Of a DNA stretch of 64,000 bases, positions 39,859 to 50,100 are shown one piece after another. The DNA is from Streptomyces violens. Lineage in GTDB: Bacteria > Actinomycetota > Actinomycetes > Streptomycetales > Streptomycetaceae. The stretch is taken from the NCBI RefSeq assembly GCF_000717745.1, contig NZ_JOBH01000005.1, positions 62,001 through 126,000 of the forward strand. The letters are read 5' to 3'. Made by a program: the position numbers and the translations under genes. Under the pieces are notes generated by a model. It was not told the DNA's origin, searched no databases, and saw only the letters and a program-made list of their open reading frames with translations. Each line of letters begins with the position of its first letter. Position 1 is the first letter of the stretch.

Positions 39859-41706
39859 ATGCCGACACACGCGACCTATCCCGGCGTCTACGTCGAAGAG
39901 CTTCCCAGCAGCGTCCGCAACATCTCCACCGTCACCACCTCGGTGACCGCCTTTGTCGGACACACTCGGCGGGGTCCGCTCAACCACCCGGTGCGCGTCA
40001 CCAGCTTCGCCGACTTCGAGCGCCGCTTCGGCGGTCTGACCTCGAAGAGTCCGCTCAGCTACGCCGTGCACCAGTTCTTCGGCAACGGCGGCACCGTCGC
40101 CGTGATCGTCCGGGCCGTCAAGGCGGGCACCGGTGAAGAGGCATGCGTCACCCTGGAGTCCACCGAGGGGCACAGCGAGTGCCCGGTGCTGGAGGTGCAC
40201 GCCAAGGAGCCCGGTATCTGGGGCGACGGCCTGCGCGTGGCCGTCGACCACGACACCACCGCCTGCGAGGAGACGTTCAACCTCCAGGTGCTCGACGCCA
40301 AGGGCACGGCCCGCGAGTCCTACGGCAACCTGTCCATGGACCCCGAGAGCGGCCGGTACGCCGAGACCGTGATCAACGCGGGCTCGCAGCTCATCCGCGT
40401 CAAGGTGCTCGACGAGGGGCGCCCCGACCCCTCCGGCACGGTCTCCAAGCCGTTCGCGCACGAGCTGCCCGACCTGGCCGTGGACCTCACCGTCAAGATC
40501 GGTGAGGTGGAGCGCGAGTTCACGCTCTACGACCCGGACCAGGACGGCGAGGCCCCCTGCACCGTCACCGAGCTCGCCCTCCTCCTGGAGCGCAAGCTGC
40601 GCGCGCTGCCGGACGCCCCGGGCAAGCACGCCTTCGCGGGCGCCCAGGTCACCGCCTTCGGCCGCCGCCTCCAGGTGGTCGCCGGGTCGGCCGACCCCGA
40701 GGACGTGGTCCGGTTCGTCGGCGAGTGCGCCAACGACCTGGGCCTCGAGGCATCGGTCAACCCGCCGGTCTTCCCGCTCTCCGGCGGCGTGGACGGCGAC
40801 GCGCCGGGCCCGCGCGACATCATCGGCAGCGAGGCCCGCAAGACCGGCCTGCAGGCGCTGCGCGACGTCGACGACGTGAACCTGCTGTCGCTGCCGGAGC
40901 TCTCCGCGTACGAGAACACCGAGGACATGGTCACGGTGCTCTCCGCCGCCGAGCGGCTCTGCCGGGAGCGGCGCATCTTCCACCTCGTGGACGCGCCCTC
41001 GACCTGGGTCTCCGTGGACTCCGCGCGGGCCGGCATCGGCGCCCTGGACTCGGTCCGCGGCAACCACTCCGGGCTGTACTTCCCGCACCTCCAGCTCACC
41101 GACCCGCTCACCGGCCGGCTCCGCACCTTCCCGCCGTCCGGCGCCATCGCGGGTGTGATCGCCCGTACCGACGGCGAGCGCGGCGTGTGGAAGGCGCCGG
41201 CGGGCACCGAGGCGCGCCTGGCGGGCGTGCACTCCCTCTCGGTCAAGCTCACCGACCGGGAGAACGGCCTGCTGAACCCGCTGGGCATCAACTGCCTGCG
41301 GACCTTCCCGATGGTCGGCCCGGTGGTCTGGGGCGCCCGCACGCTGCAGGGCGCCGACGCGCTGGACAGCGAGTGGAAGTACGTACCGGTCCGCCGCCTC
41401 GCGCTGCACGTCGAGGAGTCCCTGCTGCGCGGCCTGCAGTGGGTGGTCTTCGAGCCCAACAACGAGCAGCTGTGGCAGCAGATCCGGCTCAACGCGTCGT
41501 CGTACCTGCACGGCCTGTTCCAGCAGGGCGCGTTCAAGGGCGGCACGCCGCGCGAGGCGTACTTCGTCAAGTGCGACAAGGACACCACGACCGCCGAGGA
41601 CATCGACAACGGCATCGTCAACGTCGTCGTCGGCATCGCGCCGGTCAAGCCCGCGGAGTTCGTGATCGTCAAGATCCAGCAGATGGCCGGGCAGTTCGAG
41701 CTCTAG
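39859..41706 (+). CDS. Contractile tail sheath protein (eCIS)
   Basis: This 615-residue protein is the outer sheath subunit whose contraction drives the inner tube. The start, PTHATYPGVYVEELPS and then VTTSVTAFVGHTRRGP, is the classic sheath N-terminus that links neighbouring subunits. The C-terminal third (INCLRTFPMVGPVVWGARTL, later RLALHVEESLLRGLQWVVF) is the conserved core of myophage, Afp and PVC sheaths. A large variable middle domain lies between. Many eCIS loci have several sheath genes; only one is seen here. GGAGGGGGA precedes the ATG. Confidence 0.95.
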   Translation: MPTHATYPGVYVEELPSSVRNISTVTTSVTAFVGHTRRGPLNHPVRVTSFADFERRFGGLTSKSPLSYAVHQFFGNGGTVAVIVRAVKAGTGEEACVTLESTEGHSECPVLEVHAKEPGIWGDGLRVAVDHDTTACEETFNLQVLDAKGTARESYGNLSMDPESGRYAETVINAGSQLIRVKVLDEGRPDPSGTVSKPFAHELPDLAVDLTVKIGEVEREFTLYDPDQDGEAPCTVTELALLLERKLRALPDAPGKHAFAGAQVTAFGRRLQVVAGSADPEDVVRFVGECANDLGLEASVNPPVFPLSGGVDGDAPGPRDIIGSEARKTGLQALRDVDDVNLLSLPELSAYENTEDMVTVLSAAERLCRERRIFHLVDAPSTWVSVDSARAGIGALDSVRGNHSGLYFPHLQLTDPLTGRLRTFPPSGAIAGVIARTDGERGVWKAPAGTEARLAGVHSLSVKLTDRENGLLNPLGINCLRTFPMVGPVVWGARTLQGADALDSEWKYVPVRRLALHVEESLLRGLQWVVFEPNNEQLWQQIRLNASSYLHGLFQQGAFKGGTPREAYFVKCDKDTTTAEDIDNGIVNVVVGIAPVKPAEFVIVKIQQMAGQFEL

Positions 41707-41750
41707 CCACGCATCCGTCAGCGAAGGAACCTAGGCAACGAAGGAAACCG

Positions 41751-42275
41751 ATGGCTGAGTTCACCATCAACGCCCATCGCTTCGACCCGTACAAGAACTT
41801 CAAGTTCCTGGTCCTGTGGGACGGTCGGACGGTCGCGGGCATCAGCAAGATATCCCCGCTCAAGCGCACCACCGAGGTCGTCAAGCACCGGCACGGCGGC
41901 GACCCCAGCTCGCCGCGGAAGTCGCCCGGGCGCTCGGAGTTCGAGGGCATCACCCTGGAGCGCGGGGTCACCCACGACCCGGAGTTCGACCGCTGGGCCA
42001 ACAAGGTCTGGCAGGTCGGCGCGGGGCTGGGCTCGGAGGTGTCGCTCGCGGACTTCCGCAAGGACATCGTCATCCAGGTCCTGAACGAGGCCGGCCAGGT
42101 CGCCGTCTCGCACAAGATCTACCGGGCCTGGCCGAGCGAGTACCAGGTGCTCGGCGAGATGGACGCCAACGCCAACGCGGTGGCGATCCAGAGCCTGAAG
42201 CTGGAGTGCGAGGGCTGGGAGCGGGACTACGAGGTCGAGGAGCCGCAGGAGCCCTCGTTCACGCACCCCGCCTGA
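41751..42275 (+). CDS. Inner tail tube protein (eCIS, Afp1/gp19-like)
   Basis: This 174-residue protein forms the rigid inner tube that carries cargo. It matches the T4 gp19-like family: FDPYKNFKFLVLWDGRTVAGISKISPLKRTTEVV at the N-terminus (conserved core about residues 11-44), LERGVTHDPEFDRWANKVW in the middle and SLKLECEGWERD at the end. It starts 45 bases after the sheath stop with GAAGGAA as ribosome-binding site. It is the only clear tube gene of the Afp1 type; the CIS-tube protein at 54731 is a baseplate-side relative. Confidence 0.94.
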   Translation: MAEFTINAHRFDPYKNFKFLVLWDGRTVAGISKISPLKRTTEVVKHRHGGDPSSPRKSPGRSEFEGITLERGVTHDPEFDRWANKVWQVGAGLGSEVSLADFRKDIVIQVLNEAGQVAVSHKIYRAWPSEYQVLGEMDANANAVAIQSLKLECEGWERDYEVEEPQEPSFTHPA

Positions 42276-42338
42276 GCCATCCCGTATCCGGGACACCCCG
42301 TACGCGAGACACCCGAGCACCATCGGACGAGGTGAGGA

Positions 42339-43094
42339 ATGGCGGTCACCGGGCCCGCTGAGCTGCTGGCCACCTGGGAGGCCGGGCTGGCCCTCCAGGA
42401 CAGCGGCCGTGCCCTGCTGCTGCACCGCGCCGCCCGCCCCGAGGCCGGCACCGACACACTGCTGTCGGTGCCGGCCGGGGAACGGGCCGCCGACCTGTTC
42501 GCGCTGCGCCGCGCGCTCTTCGGCGAGCGCATGCAGGTCAAGCTGGCGTGCGCGGACCCGGAGTGCGGCGAGGCGATGGAGTTCGAGCTGGACGCGGCCG
42601 AGCTGGGCGCGGTCCGGCCGTCGCCGCCCGAGGACGGCCTGCGGGTCGCCGAGGACGGCTGGCAGGTGACGTTCCGGCTGCCCGCCGTCGCCGACCTCAC
42701 CGAGGCCGCGGCCGCCGCCACGGACGCGGCGGACGCCCGGCGGCTGCTGGGTGCGCGGTGCGTGCGCACGGCGGTACGGGACGGCCGTACGGCGACGGAG
42801 GAGGAGTACGCGCGGCTGCCGGAGGCGGTACTGAAACGGTTCGCCGAGGCGGTCGAGCAGGCCGACCCCGGCGCCGAGGTGACGCTGAACATCGCCTGCC
42901 CCGAGTGCGGCGCGGCCACCCCGGCCGAGCTGGACATCGCCGCCTACCTGTGGACCGAACTGGACGCCTGGGCACGCGACGTGCTCCTGGACGTCCACCT
43001 GCTCGCCTCCGCCTACGGCTGGAGCGAGCCCGAGATCCTGGCGCTCAGCCCGCTGCGGCGCCGCTACTACCTGGAGCTGTGCGCTGATGTCTGA
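42339..43094 (+). CDS. T4-type baseplate protein with paired CxxC-like motifs (eCIS)
   Basis: This 251-residue protein resembles the T4-like baseplate family found in eCIS loci (RRRYYLELCADV at the C-terminus, WARDVLLDVHLLASAYGWSEPEI before it). Two cysteine pairs, CADPECG (about residue 69) and CPECG (about 187), could together bind one zinc ion, which is inference. GAGGTGAGGA precedes the ATG. Its end overlaps the next start by 8 bases. Confidence 0.8.
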   Translation: MAVTGPAELLATWEAGLALQDSGRALLLHRAARPEAGTDTLLSVPAGERAADLFALRRALFGERMQVKLACADPECGEAMEFELDAAELGAVRPSPPEDGLRVAEDGWQVTFRLPAVADLTEAAAAATDAADARRLLGARCVRTAVRDGRTATEEEYARLPEAVLKRFAEAVEQADPGAEVTLNIACPECGAATPAELDIAAYLWTELDAWARDVLLDVHLLASAYGWSEPEILALSPLRRRYYLELCADV

Positions 43095-43824
43095 CGACTA
43101 CTTGGGGCGGCTGGTGGCACGGCACGCCCCGGCGCGGCACGCGCTGCCGGGCGCGTCCGGGGCCGCGCCGCGCACACTCGTACAGCCGCGCCTGCCCGGG
43201 CCTTTCGAGCGCATCGAGGCACTGGGCGGCGCACCCGCCGAGCCGCACGCTCCGGCCGCACGGTACCCGTACGCGCCGCTGCCCGCTCCCTCCGAACAGG
43301 TCCTCGTCGAGCGCGAGATCAGGACCACCGAACGGGAGACGACCGTGCTGCGGCCCGAGACCGCGCGCCCGGACACCGCGGTCCCCGCCGAGCGGCCCGT
43401 ACGGCCGACGGCCCCGCTGCTGCGGCCCGCCGCACGGCCGGAGCCGGGGCCGCGGCCCACCGCACCCGAGGGGCAGCGCCCCGGAACCCGGCGTGCGGGC
43501 GGCCGCCCGGAGGAGCCGGGGGCGCCCCGTCCGGCGGCCGCGCCTCTCCGCCCGGACACGGACGCCGCCCCGCGCGCGGTGACGCCCGCGCTCCGCCCCC
43601 GTACAGAGGTGCCCACGGCCCGCGACACGGCACGCGCCGCGGCCGCCGGGCGGCGCGGGCAGCGGCCGGCCGAGCGCGTCGTGCACGTACAGATCGGACG
43701 GCTGGAGGTCAGCGCGGTCGGCCCGGACCGGCCGGCGACGGGGGCACGGGCGAGCCGCCCCGACCGCCGCGGCCCGGCCCTGAGCCTCGCCGACTACCTG
43801 GCGCGCGGGGAGAGGACGAGCTGA
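43087..43824 (+). CDS. Unrecognised Pro/Arg/Ala-rich eCIS-associated protein
   Basis: This 245-residue protein has short ordered ends and a long Pro/Arg/Ala/Glu-rich middle that is probably disordered. The N-terminus starts DDYLGRLVARHA. The C-terminus has RVVHVQIGRLEVSAV, which looks like a beta strand pair, and then LSLADYLARGE. No known domain is recognised. It overlaps the baseplate gene by 8 bases and precedes the cap gene. That points to a structural or assembly role, perhaps a flexible linker between particle parts. Confidence 0.7.
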   Translation: MSDDYLGRLVARHAPARHALPGASGAAPRTLVQPRLPGPFERIEALGGAPAEPHAPAARYPYAPLPAPSEQVLVEREIRTTERETTVLRPETARPDTAVPAERPVRPTAPLLRPAARPEPGPRPTAPEGQRPGTRRAGGRPEEPGAPRPAAAPLRPDTDAAPRAVTPALRPRTEVPTARDTARAAAAGRRGQRPAERVVHVQIGRLEVSAVGPDRPATGARASRPDRRGPALSLADYLARGERTS

Positions 43825-43879
43825 CGCGCATGGCCACGACGACTTCACGGACCTCACGGACCTCACCGGGACTGAACTC

Positions 43880-44812
43880 ATGAGCAACGCACTCGCCGTC
43901 GCGACGGTCACCCAGGCCCTTGCGCTGCTGATCGAACACAATCTGCACCCCGAGATCGACATGGCCGTCTCGGTGGAGACCCGCAAGCCGCCGGCCGACC
44001 CGCCGACGGACCCGACGATCACCGTCTTCTGCTACCAGGTCACGCACAACCCCTCCATGCGCAACAACGACCTGGTCACCCGCGCCCCCGACGGCACGCT
44101 GCTGAAGCGGTCGGCGGCGGCGCTGGACCTGCACTACGTGATCAGCGCGTACGGCGAGGAGACGGAGCTGGTCGGGCAGCGCCTGATCGGCAGCGTCGTG
44201 CGCACGCTGCACGAGATACCCGTCCTGCCCAAGGATCTGATCGCGGAGGCGACGCAGCGCCCGTACCTGGACGGCAGCGACCTCGCGGAGTCCCTGCAGA
44301 AGGTCCGCTTCACACCGACCCAGATGGACGTCGACGAGACGTCGAAGCTGTGGGGAATGCTGCACAACACGCCGTACTCCCTGTCGGTCGTGTACCAGGC
44401 CTCGCTGGTCCTGCTGGACGGCCACGAGAAGCCGGCAGCGACGAAGCCGGTCAGGCGGCCGGAGGTACGGGTGCTGCCGTTCGGGGCGCCGGGGGCGCCG
44501 GAGCGGCCGGTTCCGGGGGGCGCGCCGGCGGGGGACGTCGTGCCTGTGGAGGCGCCGCGTGCCGAAGCGCCGCGTGCCGAAGCGCCGCGTGCCGAAGCGC
44601 CGCGTGCCGAAGCGCCGCGTACCGAGACGCCGCGTGCCGAGGCGCCGCGTACCGAGGCTCCCGCCGCGGAAAAGCCCCCCGTGAAGAAGACGGCCGGTGG
44701 CGCGAAGGCCGCCGGTGGCGCGCCCGTTCGGGCGCGTACTCGCACCCGTAAGGCGACGGGTGGACCGAGCGCCACGGGCCGTGCGGACAAGGACCAGGGC
44801 AAGGAGAGCTGA
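43880..44812 (+). CDS. DUF4255 tail-cap/terminator protein (Pvc16-like) with repeat tail
   Basis: The N-terminal 190 residues match the Pvc16/Afp16 (DUF4255) family that caps the distal end of the tube and sheath and sets particle length: ALAVATVTQALALLIE, TVFCYQVTHNPSMRNND, LDLHYVISAYGEE and SLSVVYQASLVLLDG. The remaining 120 residues are unusual for the family. A Pro/Ala region holds tandem EAPRA-type pentapeptides and is followed by a Lys/Arg-rich tail. This tail may reach out of the cap to bind membrane, DNA or another particle. Confidence 0.9.
   Translation: MSNALAVATVTQALALLIEHNLHPEIDMAVSVETRKPPADPPTDPTITVFCYQVTHNPSMRNNDLVTRAPDGTLLKRSAAALDLHYVISAYGEETELVGQRLIGSVVRTLHEIPVLPKDLIAEATQRPYLDGSDLAESLQKVRFTPTQMDVDETSKLWGMLHNTPYSLSVVYQASLVLLDGHEKPAATKPVRRPEVRVLPFGAPGAPERPVPGGAPAGDVVPVEAPRAEAPRAEAPRAEAPRAEAPRTETPRAEAPRTEAPAAEKPPVKKTAGGAKAAGGAPVRARTRTRKATGGPSATGRADKDQGKES
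44549..44657 (+). repeat. 15-bp tandem repeat inside the DUF4255 gene
   Basis: About seven imperfect copies of gaagcgccgcgtgcc (variants gaggcgccgcgtacc, gagacgccgcgtgcc) encode the pentapeptide EAPRA/T. The first four copies differ in only one base, suggesting recent slippage expansion. Copy number is likely to vary between strains. Confidence 0.85.
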
Positions 44813-44844
44813 GGCGGGTGCGCGGAGCGAGGGGAACCGAGGAC

Positions 44845-46848
44845 ATGGGCGAGCGCAAGGGACCCGGTACGGCGGACGGTGACGCGCTGGCCGCAGCCGT
44901 ACGGTCCGTACTGGCGCGCGTGGACGCCCATGCCGCGCGGGGCCGCGGTACGGCAGAGGACGGCGAGCCCGCGGGCGACGCCGACGGCCCGGCGGCCGAC
45001 GCCGCGGTCGCGCCCGGCACTGCCGTCGAGCGCGTCCCCACCACGCCGAGCGTGACCACCCTCGACGCCCTGACCACCTGCTTCGGCCTGAGCGCCTTCG
45101 AACGCGACATCATCCTGCTCGCCGCGGCGGCCGAACTCGACCCCACCACCGACGCCCGCTGCGCCGCGGCGAGCGGCGACCCCACCCGCACGTATCCGAC
45201 CTTCTCCCTCGCCCTGGCCGCCCTCGCCGACCCGCACTGGAGCGCCCTCACGCCCGTGGCGCCGCTCCGCCGCTGGCGCCTGATCGAGCTGGACGACGAG
45301 ACCCGGCTGACCACCACCCGCCTCCGCCTGGACGAGCGCATCCTGCACTTCCTGGTCGGCACGCCGTACCTGGACGCCAAGCTGCACGGCCTGCTCACCC
45401 GCACCACCGCACCCGCGTCCCTGCCGCCCTCGTACGACGCCGCCGCCGACCGCGTCGCCGCGGGCTGGTCCGGCGCAGGCCCCGAAGCGCCCCTCCGCGT
45501 CGAGCTGGTCGGCGCCGACCTGCGCACCCGCGCCGACATCGCGGCCACCGCGGCGCGCCGGTCCGGCCTCGGCCTGTACTCCATGGCCGCCGACGACATC
45601 CCCACCGACGCCGCCGAACGCGACCGCCTCGCCCGCCTCTGGCAGCGCGAGGCCATCCTGCTGCCCGCGGCGCTGCTGGTGGAGGTCGGCGAGATGGACC
45701 GGGACCAGCACGCGGCCGCCGACGCGTTCATCGCGGGCGCCGCCGTACCGCTGGTCGTCTCCAGCCCGGACCCGCGCCGGACCGGCCGCCCCCGCGGCGA
45801 ACGCGTCACCGTCCCGAAACTCTCCGACGAGGAACACCTCACCCTCTGGACCGACGCCTTCGCCGACGTCCCCGAGGTCACCGACCGCCATCTCCAGTCC
45901 CTCGTCGCGCAGTTCCAGCTCCCCCCGCACGTCGTGCGCCAGGCCGCCGCCACCGTCCGCCGCGACCTGCCGCACTCCGACGTGCTGGACGGCGCGGAAC
46001 TCGCCTGGCAGGCCGGCCTCACCGAGGCCCGGATGGGCCTGGACGAACTGGGCCGCCGCATCGAACCGCGCGCCGGCTGGGACGACCTGGTACTCGCCGA
46101 CCGCCAGCTCCGTATCCTCCAGGAGATCGTCGCGCACGTACGCCGGCGCAGCACGGTCTACCAGGACTGGGGCTTCGCCAAGGCGCTGCGCAGCGGCCTC
46201 GGCGTCACGGCCCTCTTCGCGGGCGGCTCCGGCACGGGCAAGACCCTGGCCGCCGAAGTCATGGCCAAGGAACTGGGCCTCGATCTCTTCATCATCGATC
46301 TGTCCCAGGTGGTCAGCAAATACATCGGCGAGACCGAGAAAAACCTCAGCCGGGTCTTCGACGCGGCCGAACGCGGCGGCGCGCTGTTGTTGTTCGACGA
46401 AGCCGATGCCCTCTTCGGCAAGCGCAGCGAGGTCAAGGACAGCCACGACCGCTACGCGAACCTGGAGGTCAGTTACCTCCTCATGCGCATGGAGGCGTAC
46501 CGCGGCCTGGCGGTCCTGACCACCAACATGAAGAAGGCCCTCGACTCGGCCTTCATGCGCCGCATCCGCTTCGTCGTCGACTTCCCCTTCCCGGGCGAGA
46601 GCGAGCGCGCTGAAATCTGGCGCCGCGTCCTCCCGCCCCAGGCCCCCACGAAGGGCATCGACCCGGCGCTGCTCGCCCAACTCACGGTCGCCGGCGGCTC
46701 GATCCGCAACATAGCCCTCTCGGGAGCCTTCCTCGCCGCCGAGGAGGGCGACCACCTCCAGATGCGCCACATGCTGGCCGCGGCCCGCACCGAATACCTG
46801 AAGCTGGAACGCTCCCTGACCCCGTCGGAGGTCCACGGATGGGTGTGA
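44845..46848 (+). CDS. AAA+ ATPase of the eCIS (Afp15-like)
   Basis: This 667-residue protein has a long N-terminal region (about 1-420, with a helical LDALTTCFGLSAFERDIILLAA segment) and a C-terminal AAA+ domain. Walker A is GGSGTGKTLAAEVMA (about 459), Walker B LLLFDEADALFG (about 513), and sensor and Arg-finger residues fall near AVLTTNMKKALD and SAFMRRIRF. Such ATPases occur in most eCIS loci and are thought to help assembly or cargo loading; they are not ClpV-like recyclers. ATG 44845 is preferred for its AGGGGA site; GTG 44818 is possible. Confidence 0.92.
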   Translation: MGERKGPGTADGDALAAAVRSVLARVDAHAARGRGTAEDGEPAGDADGPAADAAVAPGTAVERVPTTPSVTTLDALTTCFGLSAFERDIILLAAAAELDPTTDARCAAASGDPTRTYPTFSLALAALADPHWSALTPVAPLRRWRLIELDDETRLTTTRLRLDERILHFLVGTPYLDAKLHGLLTRTTAPASLPPSYDAAADRVAAGWSGAGPEAPLRVELVGADLRTRADIAATAARRSGLGLYSMAADDIPTDAAERDRLARLWQREAILLPAALLVEVGEMDRDQHAAADAFIAGAAVPLVVSSPDPRRTGRPRGERVTVPKLSDEEHLTLWTDAFADVPEVTDRHLQSLVAQFQLPPHVVRQAAATVRRDLPHSDVLDGAELAWQAGLTEARMGLDELGRRIEPRAGWDDLVLADRQLRILQEIVAHVRRRSTVYQDWGFAKALRSGLGVTALFAGGSGTGKTLAAEVMAKELGLDLFIIDLSQVVSKYIGETEKNLSRVFDAAERGGALLLFDEADALFGKRSEVKDSHDRYANLEVSYLLMRMEAYRGLAVLTTNMKKALDSAFMRRIRFVVDFPFPGESERAEIWRRVLPPQAPTKGIDPALLAQLTVAGGSIRNIALSGAFLAAEEGDHLQMRHMLAAARTEYLKLERSLTPSEVHGWV

Positions 46849-47135
46849 ACGAGCCCGAGCCGCAGCGCTCTTTCCGTATCGACATCGGTGAGCTGGTCCT
46901 GGACGGCTTCGACTCCCGCGTCGATCCCGACCGTGTGATGACGTCCTTCGAACGCGAGCTGACCCGGCTGGTGCGGGACCGTGGCGTACCCCTGGCCGCC
47001 GACGGCTCCCCCGTGTCCCTCGACGGCCTCGCCGGGCTGCCGCCCCTCCCCCGTACGACGTCACCGACCCGCCTGGGCGAGGCCCTGGCCCGCTCGGTGC
47101 ACGCGGGCCTCACGGGACGAGGTGAGCCCCGATGA
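46839..47135 (+). CDS. Unrecognised 98-residue eCIS-associated protein
   Basis: This small protein starts inside the end of the ATPase gene (10-base overlap), and its TGA overlaps the ATG of the giant DUF4157 gene (ATGA). It has an N-terminal strand-like FRIDIGELVLDGF, a helix with DPDRVMTSFERELTRLVRD, and LGEALARSVHAGL near the end. No known domain is recognised. Its strict coupling directly before the 2248-residue gene suggests a chaperone, loader or adaptor for that product, which is inference. Confidence 0.75.
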   Translation: MGVNEPEPQRSFRIDIGELVLDGFDSRVDPDRVMTSFERELTRLVRDRGVPLAADGSPVSLDGLAGLPPLPRTTSPTRLGEALARSVHAGLTGRGEPR

Positions 47136-50100
47136 GCACGTCGCACTCCGCCACCCAGGACAACAGCCAGTCAGCCGCCGCCGACAAGCGCCGCAAGCGC
47201 AAGGAACGCGCGGCCAAATCCCGCACCCCGGAACCCAAGGACATCGTCAGCGGCGCCGGCCACCCCCTCGACCTGAGCGTCCGCCGCGACCTCGAAGAAC
47301 AGCTCGGCCACGACTTCAGCCAGGTCCGCCTCCACACGGACCGCGAATCCGGCCAACTGGCGGAACTGATGGGCGCCGACGCCTTCGCCGTCGGCCAGGA
47401 CATCTTCTTCCGCGAGGGCACCTACCGCCCGGGCACGGCCGACGGGCAGCGCCTACTGGCCCATGAGCTCCTGCACACGGTCCAGAACCCGCACGGGCTC
47501 GGCGCGCTGCGGGCGGGCCGCGACCTGGGATCCGTATCCCTTCCCCAGGAGACGATCGAACGGGAAGCGGAGTCGGCGGCGCGGTCCTCTGTACTGGACG
47601 CGATGCGGGACTCCGTGCGCACGGAGGACCCGGCAGCCGCCGAGGTCGAGGAGGGCCAGGCAACGCCGGGGTGGCTGCGGTACGCGACGGTGGACGCGGA
47701 CCGTATGCGACTGGAACAGACCGACCCGGCAACGGTCGTGGACCGGCTGGCCAACAGGGTGCTGCGCTCGTTGCGCGGCGACCCGGAGGACCTCTCGGGC
47801 CGCGTCCGCATGCAGCTCGCCCGGATGGCCCCCGACCTGCAGGATTCCGTCCTGGACCGGCTGGAGGTCCGGCTCCTTTCGCCGGAGTACGAACGCCTCC
47901 TCGACCTCACCGACGAGGCCGGTCAGCCCGCCCCGCTCGCCCTCCAGCCGTCGAACGTGCCCGCCCCCGTACCGGACGCGATCGACCTGCTCGAGGACGA
48001 ACGGGAGACCGCGGCCGGCCGTGCCGAGGGCGAGAAGCAGTCCGAGGAATCCCGGGACGCGGACGCCAAGGAAGAGAAGAAGGACGCCAAGAGCCGCGAC
48101 GGCGAACGCGAGAAGGATCAGTCGCGCGCCGAGCAGGACTCCGCCGCCGAGGAGAAGGAAGCCGGCGAACGCAAGGCGCAGGAGGACGAGCGCGCCGAGG
48201 AGCAGGCGGACGCCGAGAAGGAGCAGCAGCAGGACGAGGAGAAGCAGGCCAAGGAGCGCGAACAGGCCGATCAGCAGGACAAGCAGCAGGCCGAGAAGGG
48301 CGAGGACGGCAAGGAGCGCGCCAAAGAGGAGCGCAAGGAGCAGCGCGAGCGCGAGGAGCAGGACCCGGAGCAGGCCAACCGCCCGGGCGCCGACAAGCGC
48401 AAGCGCAAGGACGACGAAAAGAAACCCGCCGACGGCTCCAAGCAGGAAGAGCTCGAAAAGAAGAAAAAGGAGCAGCAGGGGCCCGTCCGCCCGGAGAAGG
48501 TCGACGAACGCGCCGAGCGGCCCGACAGCGCCCTGTCCGAACACGGCCTGAACGAGAAGGACGAGGACGAGGGCGAGCCCCGCGAGGAGGAGAAGCCGCT
48601 CGGCCTGGAGGCCGGCGCCGAACGCGAGGTCGACGGCGGCCACGAGGACAAGCCGGGAGGCGGCTCGGGCAAGGGCGAGGCGGAGCTCAAGCCCGAAGAC
48701 TTCGTTCCGGAAACCGACCCGGACCTCTCCTCCGTACCGACCGCCGACACGCTGCGGCCGGGTGCCGCTGCTCCCTCCGTACCGACCTTCCCCGCCGCGC
48801 CGCCCACCAAGGCCGAAAAGGTCCAGAAGGAGCGGGAGAACGAGGCGGACGAGGAGGAGGACGAGGAGGCGCCGGAGGCCGAGACCAAGGCCCCGGGCGA
48901 GGAGCGCGGCCCCGTGGAGGGCGAGGCGCCGCAGCCCGAGCACGGTCCCGCTTCCGAGGCCCCCGACCGCAGCGAGAAGGACCTGCAACCGGAGAAGCCG
49001 GTCGACCAGGAGGTCGGGCCCGACCCGGAGCACGAGGACAAGGCCGACCCGGAGCCCGAGGCCGAGCAGAAGAAGGACCCCGAGCAGCAGCAGGAGCAGG
49101 ACGAGGACGGGGCGAAGGAAGCCAAGCAGGACGCGGCCGACAAGGACGCGGAGCGGGACGGCGAGGCGGGCGACGCCGACGAGGCGCCGGACGCCAAGGA
49201 GACCCAGGACGAGCAGCAGGAGAAGAAGGACCAGGACGAGCACGAGGAGAAGAAGGAGGCCAAGGGGCAGCCGGAGGGCGCGGCGGCGGAGAAGCCGGCC
49301 GGTTCCGCTGCGCCGGGCAAGGCCGAGGGACCCAACCCGGGCCCCTCGGCCGCTCCCCTGGCACCGCCGGCCGGTGCGCACACGGAGAAGACGCCGACGC
49401 AGGACCGGCACCCCTCCCCCGCGGTGCGGCGGGCGATGGAACCCGTACGGGGCGAGCGCGAGGCACCGGCGGCGAAGAGCACCGTACCGAAGGAGGCCGG
49501 GCCGGGCGCGGCGCCCAGTGGCACGGTCGGTGAGACCGAGCCGGCCGCCGCTCCCAAGGCCGCGGCCGGCCCCGGTGGTGCGCCTTCCCCTGCCCAGGCC
49601 GCCGTCAGCCCGGTGGGCGAACAGGCCGCGAATCCCGGGAAGATGGGCGCCCCCGCGCCCGAGGGGGCCAAGGCCCAGCCCGACGCTTCGCTGGAGAAGG
49701 ACGGCGGTGGCTGTGCGCCGCCGGAGCCCGCGGCGGAGAAGGAGGAGAAGGGCGGCGCCTGCGGCGGGGGCGGCGGTGAAAAGGCTCCGGAGGAGAAGAA
49801 GGAAGAGCCGCCGGACGTCTCCGGGCAGGACCCGAAGGCCGCGCTCAGCACCGTCAGCAAGCTCTCCCCTGACCAGGCGCAGGCCGCCATGCCCGGCGTG
49901 GACGGGGCGGCGGACAAGAAGATCAACCAGGAACAGAAGCGTCTGGAGGCAAATCCGCCCAAGCGGGAGCGGCCTTCGGGCGCGCCGCAGACCCAGTCCG
50001 GGCCGCCGAAGGCCGAGGCGCCCGAGGCGGCGGTCACCGGCAAGCTGGAGAAGGTCGGGCCCGAGGAACAGGGCAAGAAGCAGGAGGCCAAGGGCAGCGA

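Noticed and set aside
44549..44657. Possible CRISPR-like short repeats
   Set aside because: The units are 15 bp, directly tandem without spacers, and in frame, encoding EAPRA.
47462..47476. HELLH as evidence that the giant protein is simply a secreted metalloprotease
   Set aside because: The motif sits in a DUF4157 domain common to eCIS-linked proteins. The chain has no signal peptide, and its length and locus position fit a particle component better.
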